A stretch of DNA of 11,873 nt, taken from contig JADFJB010000136.1 of the NCBI GenBank assembly GCA_022566355.1, positions 1 through 11,873 on the forward strand, written 5' to 3'. The DNA comes from a candidate division KSB1 bacterium. GTDB lineage: Bacteria; Zhuqueibacterota; JdFR-76; DREG01. Shown one piece after another: positions 5,678 to 11,873 of the stretch (its first letter is position 1; the number at the start of each line of letters is the position of its first letter). The notes beneath the pieces are model-generated. The model did not search any database. It was not told where the DNA came from and saw only the letters and a list, made by a program, of their open reading frames with translations. Position numbers and translations under genes: made by a program.

Positions 5678-5965
5678 TTAAGCAACTGCTAGTTTTTCTA
5701 CTTCATCCAGGTTTATTTTTTGCTTTGTCTGCCAAAGATTGTAATTATTTTGCATGATTAACCAACTTTCAGGCGAACGTCCAAGTGTTTTTGCAAGGCG
5801 CAACGCCATTTCAGAGCTAATATTACTTTGGCCTTTAATTAGCCGATTGAATGTTGAAGGCGCTACTTTGAGCTTCGCTGCGACCTTACGGTAGCTAATG
5901 CCCATAGGCTCGAGGTAAACTTCCCGTATGAATTCCCCTGGATGTGGTGGGTTATGCATACTCAT
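5678..5965 (-). CDS. higA: HigA-type antitoxin (Xre HTH), without an intact toxin partner
   Basis: A 95-residue protein opening with NPPHPGEFIREVYLEPMGIS (5-24), the hallmark N-terminus of HigA/VapI antidotes, followed by an HTH (YRKVAAKLKVAPSTFNRLIK, 25-44) and the C-terminal helix set (SEMALRLAKTLGRSPESWL then NNYNLWQ). HigA normally neutralises the RelE-like mRNase HigB and represses the higBA operon, with higB directly upstream. Here the upstream gene is a serine hydrolase that ends 30 bp before, leaving no room for higB. The ATG overlaps a TAA in the form TAATG, the usual higB-higA junction, and the codons before it resemble the end of HigB (see the separate entry). An AGGA motif precedes the start. 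It is probably an orphan antitoxin, retained as a regulator or as immunity to related toxins. Confidence 0.9.
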   Translation of the reverse strand: MSMHNPPHPGEFIREVYLEPMGISYRKVAAKLKVAPSTFNRLIKGQSNISSEMALRLAKTLGRSPESWLIMQNNYNLWQTKQKINLDEVEKLAVA

Positions 5966-5991
5966 TAATGATAATCCTCATAGTTGACTGA
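5965..5991 (-). pseudogene. higB: Possible C-terminal remnant of higB
   Basis: In the frame that overlaps the higA ATG by one base, the last codons read SVNYEDYH and then TAA. Typical HigB toxins end in VEIVDYH, and their stop overlaps or abuts higA. A TAA immediately upstream (5992-5994) and the end of the hydrolase gene mark where homology would be lost. The match covers only three to five residues, so it may be chance. Confidence 0.35.
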
Positions 5992-5995
5992 TTAT

Positions 5996-7901
5996 TTAAA
6001 CATGAAATCCGATGAAATGCCAACTGTATAACCAAGCCAAAAAAATAATGACCGAGAAAGAATAACTGGTATAGTAAATCCTTGCTAACAAAAAGCTCGA
6101 TTTTTGCAACCATATTCTGAAGGTGTAATAGAAGAGGGAGAGCGACAAAAGAATTAAAACGAAGGAAATATAGTTCAATCGTAATAGGTCATCCGGCATA
6201 CCAAATACGAGGGAAAGACCCATATGATTTACTCGAGCGACATAACCAAGAGTATAAATTAAAGCTAATATTCCGAATAAGAAAGCGGATAGATGAGCAA
6301 TTATGGGCAAAGACCGTTTCTGCCAGAAGTCTTTCTTCTTCAACCTGATTAGAAAAATCACCAACCAGGGCAACGGAACGAGGATATATATAAATAAATA
6401 AAGCACTAAGAATGAAAGAAAAAATTCATTCACAAAATGAGGGCTCGAATACCACGCCACCTTCTCGTAGCTGAGCGGAAGGGATAATCCGGCGAAGGTG
6501 GCATTTCGGTACAGGACGATCTGGCCGCGTTGGTTTTCTTTAAAAATCAAAAAATCATTGTTATTTTGGGTATTTTGAAAAATCAAAGGACTTACCGGTT
6601 TATATTCCTGACGAGCGCCTGAATGAAAACAGGTCAGCGTGCCGTTTTCAGTTGCGTGCACGGAAATCGATTCTCTGAAAAGGGCAACCAAATCTTCAAT
6701 GGTGTGGTGATTATAACGATTGTTGCGATAAGTCCCTGCTAACCGCTTACTATTTACATCGATTGTTTCAGTGCTTGAGGGGAATGTTTGCTCGTCTGCT
6801 TTGAAAAAGCGTCGAGTGAAATGCTGAATGAACATTTCGATAAAATCGTCGGAAGAACCGTTGGTGGTAATAAAAACACCGATTCTCTGTTCGGGAAACA
6901 ACAACAAAACGCTGACAAACCCCAGTGTCTGTCCGCCCTTCGCCACAGCAGGATAGCCATTGAACCATTGCTCTTCAAAACCCAGTGTATAACCCGTCAA
7001 TTTAGGGTGATTGCTGAACTGTCTTTGAAACATCATTTCGATGCTTTCTTTTTGCAACAATCGCTCACCCTGGAAAACACCGTCATTCAAGAGCATCATC
7101 ATTAAATTTGTCATATCCGAAGCTGATGAACACAAACCGCCCGCAGGTTTGGTATGGGTGTAAAACAGAGGCTGTTTGACAAACTCGCCATTTTTTACGG
7201 TGTAACCTTTAGCATACTCGAATGAATCACGATCATTTTCAGGTAAATCATAAGTGCTATGATCCATTCTAAGGGTGGAAAGAAATTTTTGTTCGACAAA
7301 CTTAGTAAAAGACATTCCGGAGATGTTTTCAACAATCAGGCCTGCTAACGCATAACTATAGTTTGAATAGCTGATCGATTTACCGGCTTCCTGAAATCGT
7401 CCGGGCATCCTTTCTATTAAATGTTGCTCTAATGGTTGTATCCCCCTGTTTTGTTTTTGCCGCATAGCCAATCACTCTATCTTCAAATCCCGCTGTGTGG
7501 GTTAACAGGTGTTTGACAGTGACAGGGCTTTGAAAACTTTCGTCGAGGGGAAAATCGTCCAAATATATTCTAATGTCACTACTTAAATCCAATTTCCCTT
7601 GCTCCACTAAACGCAGGATCGACATCGCTGTCAATATCTTTCCGATTGAACCTATTTGAAATAGCGTTTTCTCGACGCTTACCGGTCGATTGTTACTCCA
7701 GTCAGCATACCCATAACCTTTCGCGAACAGAATATTGTTACTTCTGACTACAGAAATAGCACCGCCAGGAATCATCCTTTCTTTCAAACCGATTTGGAAC
7801 AGCGAGTCACATAGTACACTTACTGTAGAAAAATCCTGAGATTGCGATGGGGAAGCAATCAAAAGACATAGACATAAGGGTATGGTTCTCAATCTTTTCA
7901 T
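5996..7901 (-). pseudogene. Serine hydrolase, class C beta-lactamase fold with C-terminal membrane domain, split by a frameshift
   Basis: Two overlapping frames (7380-7901 and 5996-7471) together give one protein of about 634 residues. The N-terminus has a signal peptide (RTIPLCLCLLIASPSQS). Catalytic motifs follow: SxxK as S85-I-G-K88 in FQIGSIGKILTAMSILRLVE, YxN as Y178-S-N180 in SISYSNYSYALAG, and the third motif KGG at about 321 in AKGGQTLGF. About four transmembrane helices close the protein. The fold acts on beta-lactams, D-amino peptides or esters outside the cytoplasm; substrate unknown. The first frame leaves the family sequence after HTAGFEDRVIGYAAKTKQG. Continuity is restored as IQPLEQHLIERMPGRF by deleting one base in the G5 run (CCCCC on the plus strand, 7442-7446). 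The start has AAGGAAGG 7 nt upstream. The frameshift may be genuine, phase-variable or a sequencing error. Confidence 0.85.
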
Positions 7902-8026
7902 TTTGCAGCCTTCCTTCTAAAACAATGTGTTAAATCGATTAGACAAGTAAGGCTGCTGTGTTGTTGCATTCGGAAACAGGAACTTCAGAGTTGGATAAGT
8001 GTCTGCTGTAGCTTTTTGTTAGGAAT
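7902..8026. other. Short spacer upstream of the serine hydrolase
   Basis: Holds the hydrolase ribosome binding site AAGGAAGG (7909-7916, minus strand). CTAACAAAAAGCTACAGC on the minus strand resembles one arm of an integron attC site, but no complementary arm is present. No terminator was seen. Confidence 0.4.
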
Positions 8027-9112
8027 TTATACACTTTGCTTTTTACCTCCGAAATATGTTTTAACATCTTCATTCCAGACGAAGAAAGAAGACACAATAT
8101 CACACCATTTATTTCTCTCAAGTTCTCCATCAATCTTAAAAATTTTTATCCTTTTGCCTATTTTACCAGCATTACGGACATGCGACTCATGTCTCAAAGT
8201 GATATCGTTGTCATCATAAATGCGTATAGCACCATCTGTATGATAAAACACTTTTTTCTTAGGGTTATATATCGAATGCAAATATCGCCCACCGCGACTC
8301 TTGTGAGTTTTTATTTGAGGGACCTCTTCACATACAAAATGAATACCATCGTGCCTAGGTGACCATACTAAATCAGTAAACTTTACTTTACTTGAAGATA
8401 TTGTACCAGGATCAGGCATCCATTGGCAGTGTCTATCATCTTGAATATCTTCAATCTCATTCCAATCCAATGGAACTCCATAAACGAACATCGCATACGA
8501 TCTTGATCCTAAAAATTCGTCAATTGGCATATAAATCAGAGGATCAAGTCTTATCTTAATTTCACCATCAAATTGTATGCTTCTTAGATGTTGTAAACAC
8601 CAGTACATTGAATTTATTGATGGTACAGACGGAAGAATATAGAATGCAGTGTCATTGTAGAAAAAGTCACACCCCCTACCAGAAAAATGGACTAAATTCA
8701 ATAAAAAATCACTATCGGGTGTCAAGTCTTCTAGAGCACAATGTAAGTATGGTTTTGGAAGTTGGTCTTCAGAAGTATTTTTTAAAATTTCAAATCTAAG
8801 TCTATCGATTTCTAACGAAATTTCACAAGTAGCTAATTCAAGAAGAGCCATTTTTCTTTTTTGGGATTCATCAATAGGCCACGCATCAATCCGCAATTCT
8901 TGAAAATGATACCAACAACTTAACCCAGACATTTTAATAGAGACAAGGAAGAGACTTTGAATGTCCGCTTTCGCTGGATAGCAGACGTTCACAGATTTTG
9001 GAATCAATGCCTTTTTGGCGTTTTTTCTTCTGCTACTGATAATTTTCCCACAGGTTTCTTCCTCTCTTTTTATGAATGTCTGGTTTACTGGAAGGTGAAA
9101 CCAGATATTCAA
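8027..9112 (-). CDS. Hypothetical protein, unknown family
   Basis: A 361-codon open frame with no family I recognise. It is soluble-looking, with no signal peptide or membrane helix. The part from residue 61 (MSGLSCWYHFQELRIDAW) onward has balanced, structured composition: an early helical stretch (KRKMALLELATCEISLEIDRLR), then acidic and aromatic-rich segments such as DPLIYMPIDEFLGSRSYAMF, LVWSPRHDGIHFVCEEVP and YHTDGAIRIYDD, which suggest a beta-rich domain. The first frame codon here is a TTG (9112) without a ribosome binding site, and residues 1-60 look less convincing, so translation may begin at ATG 8932. Neither site has a clear Shine-Dalgarno sequence. The gene is AT-rich, like the mobile region to its right, and points toward the hydrolase 125 bp away. 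Coding is likely; function is unknown. Confidence 0.6.
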   Translation of the reverse strand: MNIWFHLPVNQTFIKREEETCGKIISSRRKNAKKALIPKSVNVCYPAKADIQSLFLVSIKMSGLSCWYHFQELRIDAWPIDESQKRKMALLELATCEISLEIDRLRFEILKNTSEDQLPKPYLHCALEDLTPDSDFLLNLVHFSGRGCDFFYNDTAFYILPSVPSINSMYWCLQHLRSIQFDGEIKIRLDPLIYMPIDEFLGSRSYAMFVYGVPLDWNEIEDIQDDRHCQWMPDPGTISSSKVKFTDLVWSPRHDGIHFVCEEVPQIKTHKSRGGRYLHSIYNPKKKVFYHTDGAIRIYDDNDITLRHESHVRNAGKIGKRIKIFKIDGELERNKWCDIVSSFFVWNEDVKTYFGGKKQSV

Positions 9113-9178
9113 TAAAATTCAAAACCACATGAAGGTTTTTCCTGACGCGTTAAATTAACACTCTTTTTATGAGTGTCT
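9064..9178. repeat. Two 18-bp direct repeats, CTCTTTTTATGA(A/G)TGTCT
   Basis: Copies at 9064-9081 and 9161-9178 match at 17 of 18 bases, 97 bp apart. The second can also form a short hairpin (ACACTC, 9158-9163, with GAGTGT, 9171-9176). The first copy lies within the doubtful N-terminal part of the hypothetical gene, which favours a downstream start for that gene. They may be regulatory sites of that gene or traces of a past insertion. Confidence 0.5.
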
Positions 9179-9609
9179 ATTTATTCAACTATTAAATTTT
9201 GGTGACAATTAATTCATAAAAAATCCGAAATTTTACACTTTCAGGTAATTATGTTGTGATAATACTATAGTCTTAGTACAGGTTTTTTATTATTGATCAT
9301 AAAATTTAGCGGATGGGCTGTTTTTTTCATTCAATGTGTGCGTGATATTCATAATCAAGTAAAGTTGCTACGATCGTCAGAATTTGCGTCTGGCGACGTG
9401 CCTGCCTGAGATCAATAACAGTCTGCTACTACTCGAATTTATTAATTGATGTAATTGTGAGGAAAATAAATTCTATTTACGTTGCAGGAACAGGGTAATT
9501 TAATTATTTCCTCTCTTTATATAATAAATGTTTTTTTAGTACTGCATTTAATATTGCGGAAAATAAAAACCTGTATCTATTCACCGTTGCAGAATATTTT
9601 TAATTAGAG
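9113..9609. other. AT-rich spacer with no recognised gene
   Basis: About 500 bp without a convincing ORF on either strand. The sequence is very AT-rich, with stop codons in all frames. A more GC-rich patch near 9370-9410 (GATCGTCAG with CTGGCGACG) could form an imperfect hairpin. CGTTGCAG occurs twice (9480 and 9585) in similar contexts. It may hold the promoter of the hypothetical gene, a small RNA or a replication origin for the element on the right, but nothing in it is diagnostic. Confidence 0.4.
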
Positions 9610-9750
9610 CTATTGATCTTGTTCATTAAACTTTGCTGGCAGCGTCATATTTGACGATGGTTCAATTGCCTCGTCAAAGACTACAGTTATATGCTGTTTA
9701 GTCAGGCCGTCGCTCAGGAGCTGTGGATTTTCGTTTGGACAGATATCCAT
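9610..9750 (-). CDS. Possible 46-residue small protein
   Basis: The minus-strand frame starts ATG GAT ATC TGT and reads MDICPNENPQLLSDGLTKQH, continues ITVVFDEAIEPSSNMTLPAK and ends FNEQDQ. The mix of residues and the locally higher G+C at third positions look coding against an AT-rich background. No ribosome binding site precedes the ATG, and the frame is closed by a TGA a dozen codons upstream. It follows the 77-residue gene on the same strand by about 80 bp, so it may be a third small gene of the element or the tail of a decayed gene. Unknown family. Confidence 0.35.
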   Translation of the reverse strand: MDICPNENPQLLSDGLTKQHITVVFDEAIEPSSNMTLPAKFNEQDQ

Positions 9751-9828
9751 GTTGTAAATGATGTGATAGATGTGGGAATAAAGTCAGGACTGGTATTTTT
9801 ACTAAAAAAAGATAAGTTAATGAAATTA

Positions 9829-10062
9829 TTACCTGATTGTGTGATCAGGAAAATTGAGTAGTGTTTCCAGCAGGAGTTTATTATTCCTGAACCTTTTGCA
9901 TTCCATTCTGGAAAGTATTGATCCAAGGAGGGCAGGTCCGTATAAGCCTTTTGGATTACTCCTGGCTACTTTACATGGGGTATGAGGGTTTGTTGTCCCA
10001 TCCATGCTGATAATGTAGGTTTCCTCTTCAGGATGTTTACCTATTAGCTTTGGCTCTACCAT
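9829..10062 (-). CDS. Hypothetical 77-residue protein downstream of the primase
   Basis: Starts MVEPKLIGKHPEEETYIISM with AGAGGAGA 4-8 nt upstream of the ATG, one of the best ribosome binding sites in the window. The body is basic (KVARSNPKGLYGPALLGSIL then RMECKRFRNNKLLLETLL), with no cysteine pair, membrane helix or known motif. It shares direction with the primase/helicase gene and lies 117 bp downstream of it, across a repeat-rich gap, so it is probably an accessory gene of the same mobile element. No function can be assigned. Confidence 0.6.
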   Translation of the reverse strand: MVEPKLIGKHPEEETYIISMDGTTNPHTPCKVARSNPKGLYGPALLGSILSRMECKRFRNNKLLLETLLNFPDHTIR

Positions 10063-10179
10063 CTATTCTCCTCTAACCATACGAATGACCATTCACATAT
10101 CCCTTTAATGACCATATATGCATTATGCATCACTCTATAGGGGTACATAATGCATAACCTGATAAATTATCTTGAATAT
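10063..10179. promoter_or_regulatory. Repeat-rich control region between primase and small gene
   Basis: Contains an 11-bp inverted repeat, TATGCATTATG (10117-10127) with CATAATGCATA (10146-10156), separated by 18 bp, and two direct repeats AATGACCAT (10084-10092 and 10107-10115) 23 bp apart. No T-run follows the inverted repeat in either direction, so it is not a standard terminator. Binding sites for a replication or regulatory protein, or a promoter/operator for the 77-residue gene, are the likeliest readings (inference). Confidence 0.55.
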
Positions 10180-11873
10180 TTAACCCGAATGGGCAGTTTT
10201 ATTTTTATGCGCTTCCTTTAGGTGCCTGCTTACCGTTCCTTGATGAATTTTAAGCTCCATTGCTATTTCCTTTTGGGTTTTTCCAGCTTTTTCCAATTCC
10301 AATATTTTAGTGTCATCCTTTTTTGGTGCTATATCTTTGTCAATCCATCGGTATTTCCCATAGTTGTTTTCATATAGCAGGGCTTCAAATGGCGCTGCAT
10401 TCCTACCGTACAATGTCCGGCCCTTTTCAAAACAAATGTTAAACCTAGCACCTTGTTCTCCCGAATAATCATCTGGCCATTTTAGGCCAAGTACAGTATC
10501 TAATGTGTCTTCTCGCTTGCTTGTGCCTCGCTGAAGACCTTTCTTGCCTGAATGGTGAATTATTAGAACCGATTTTCCTATTGACCGTAGTTTCAACAAC
10601 CACCCTTGTAAAGATTGCCAGCTTTCAGCTTCATTTTCTATTCCGGATCTTAAAAGTGTTGAAAGATTATCCAAGATTATTAAATCTGTGTCGTCCGTAA
10701 TGAACTGCTCTATGGCAAGTTGACCCTCTTCCGTTGCCAAGTCAGGAAGAGGATGATCCTGAAGATCTTGAGTAATGATGGTAAGCGGGAGGGTGTTCAA
10801 ATTACGTGATGAGGACATCATTTTGCTCAATCTCTCTTGCAGCTCAATACCTGGCATCTCACCGTCTACCAGCAGAACTCCTCGCCGTTTGGGCGCGGTC
10901 CATCTTAAAATAGATTTCCCGGTAGTGACTGCATATGCTATTCCAAGACTGAGTAAAGTTTTACCTACACCGCGGTATGAATGGATCATGGATAACGACT
11001 GAGTCTGTAACCATGGTTCCAGTATCATTTCGCGAGCAGGGAATTTCATCTTCATAAAATCGCTAATGTGTACAGCGACAATACCCGTTTCCCCTGTTTC
11101 GCTAACGTGCTTGGCTTTAGCTAATTTTTTTCTTACAGCTTTTTTACCCTCAATCCTATAAAGATCGTTAAAATCCTTGATTCCGCCATCCTCATAATCA
11201 TCACAAGGTAAGGTGAATAATCCATCAATTGCTGCTGCTGCTTTTTTTGCACACTTAATGCCTACTGCATCAACATCACCTGCAATTACAATTTGCGCAT
11301 GTGGATATTTCTTTCTATAAATTTGCGAAACATTAACTAGATTGTGACAGCTAAAAGCTGCCACGGACATTTCTCCAGTACACTCATAAATACTTACGGC
11401 GTCTGCAAAACCTTCACATATGTAGATTGTATCTGTCTTCGTCCCAATACAATAAGACAGGCCATTGGTTTTTGTTCCTTTTAAAAATTTCTTTGGTACT
11501 TTTGAATTTAGATCCTCATCGTGACAAGAAGCATCATATCTATCACCTATGAATTGAATTCCTCTAATCTTACCCTTACTGTCTTTCATCGGTATTAGAA
11601 GTTGATTGTATCTAATACGGACGTCATGGGGCCAAATACCCTTAAGCTCAAAATAAGAATGCTTCATTGCGACCCGAGACCCGAAATATATATCATTAGC
11701 TTTATTTATAGTGCTGGCCAAACGCACTCTGCGTACAAGCTTCTTAATCTTTTTTCGACTTACTACACCATCGCTATCATCACTTGAATTCTGGCTTCTT
11801 ATATTAATTCCTTTACTGTTTAATGCATTAGAGATTTCTTCATATGAACAACCTGCATGGCAGTGCATAAGTA
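10180..11873 (-). CDS. Phage/plasmid-type primase-helicase (Toprim plus RecA-like ATPase), 5' end outside window
   Basis: 564 codons are visible and the frame stays open to the window edge, so the MHCHAGCSYEEI near the edge is the end of a CHC2-type zinc finger and not the true N-terminus. Domains in visible numbering (from the Met at 11868): the zinc-finger remnant C3/C7; Toprim with TIYICEGFADAVSIYE (E152) and IVIAGDVDAVG (D198, D200), about 147-240; a RecA/DnaB-like ATPase with Walker A HSYRGVGKT (296-304), Walker B DLIILDNLSTL (395-405) and HHSGKKGLQRGTSKREDTLD (438-457), as in RepA-like helicases; and a C-terminal HTH (KTQKEIAMELKIHQGTVSRHL, 529-550, quoted as its ends KTQKEIAMEL and HQGTVSRHL). 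Such fusions replicate phages, satellites and integrative plasmids: the Toprim part makes primers and the ATPase unwinds DNA. Confidence 0.92.
   Translation of the reverse strand, partial: LMHCHAGCSYEEISNALNSKGINIRSQNSSDDSDGVVSRKKIKKLVRRVRLASTINKANDIYFGSRVAMKHSYFELKGIWPHDVRIRYNQLLIPMKDSKGKIRGIQFIGDRYDASCHDEDLNSKVPKKFLKGTKTNGLSYCIGTKTDTIYICEGFADAVSIYECTGEMSVAAFSCHNLVNVSQIYRKKYPHAQIVIAGDVDAVGIKCAKKAAAAIDGLFTLPCDDYEDGGIKDFNDLYRIEGKKAVRKKLAKAKHVSETGETGIVAVHISDFMKMKFPAREMILEPWLQTQSLSMIHSYRGVGKTLLSLGIAYAVTTGKSILRWTAPKRRGVLLVDGEMPGIELQERLSKMMSSSRNLNTLPLTIITQDLQDHPLPDLATEEGQLAIEQFITDDTDLIILDNLSTLLRSGIENEAESWQSLQGWLLKLRSIGKSVLIIHHSGKKGLQRGTSKREDTLDTVLGLKWPDDYSGEQGARFNICFEKGRTLYGRNAAPFEALLYENNYGKYRWIDKDIAPKKDDTKILELEKAGKTQKEIAMELKIHQGTVSRHLKEAHKNKTAHSG

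Noticed and set aside
5435-8026. Integron-cassette-like row of single genes (VOC, higA, hydrolase) with CCTAACAAAAAGC and GCATAAC words in spacers
   Set aside because: No pair of complementary attC arms with R and L boxes could be found around any gene, so a cassette array is not supported.
7939-8133. 64-codon minus-strand ORF across the end of the unknown gene
   Set aside because: Mostly an alternative frame of the larger gene, with no ribosome binding site or recognisable domain.
9232-9262. Lac-promoter-like words TTTACACTTT and TATGTTGTG on the plus strand
   Set aside because: The spacing between the boxes is only 12 bp, and no plus-strand gene follows, so this is probably chance.
9714-9926. 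70-codon minus-strand ORF overlapping the 77-residue gene
   Set aside because: It overlaps a better supported gene in another frame and has low-complexity composition without a ribosome binding site.

Overview
The window looks like part of a genome from an uncultured, non-fermenting or marine/sediment-type bacterium. The intergenic hairpins that begin TGTCAT(T/C)CC and the AAC-rich low-complexity spacers resemble those of FCB-type lineages (Calditrichota/KSB1-like). Clear Shine-Dalgarno sites (GGAGG, AAGGAAGG, AGGAG) before most genes argue against a typical Bacteroidota genome. This taxonomic reading is an inference and is weak. Base composition varies along the window: the two ends and the stretch from about 8000 onward are AT-rich, and the 1200-4700 block is visibly richer in G+C.

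Left end (1-1180): a compact regulatory module of mobile-element or phage type. A divergent promoter region separates a minus-strand Xre repressor/ImmA-IrrE peptidase pair (the peptidase runs off the window) from a plus-strand 82-residue HNH nuclease that ends in a textbook terminator. The promoter region holds two 18-bp dyads of the form TGTTTC-N6-GAAACA, centred exactly 20 bp apart, and a 20-bp palindrome lies in the HNH leader. This is the best candidate for an undescribed system: an HNH nuclease under a repressor that is probably inactivated by its partner metallopeptidase.

Middle (1200-5440): metabolic genes, all on the minus strand. These are a PanF-like sodium/solute symporter preceded by a tiny, directly abutting two-helix membrane protein with an apparent ATT start, an M19-type dipeptidase, and a VOC/glyoxalase-fold protein. 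The two long spacers hold hairpin elements and a shared 39-bp dispersed repeat.

Right-middle (5440-9110): an orphan HigA antitoxin whose HigB toxin is reduced to what looks like a C-terminal scrap, a serine hydrolase (class C beta-lactamase fold plus C-terminal membrane helices) broken by one extra base in a five-G run, and an unrecognised gene of about 300-361 residues.

Right end (9113-11873): an AT-rich spacer with little coding potential, a possible 46-residue ORF, a 77-residue hypothetical gene with a good ribosome binding site, and a replication-type primase/helicase (Toprim plus RecA-like ATPase plus HTH) whose 5' end is outside the window. A region of inverted and direct repeats lies just downstream of the primase. 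This end belongs to an integrated phage, plasmid or satellite element. No integrase, tRNA, rRNA or CRISPR array was seen, so the element boundary cannot be placed.
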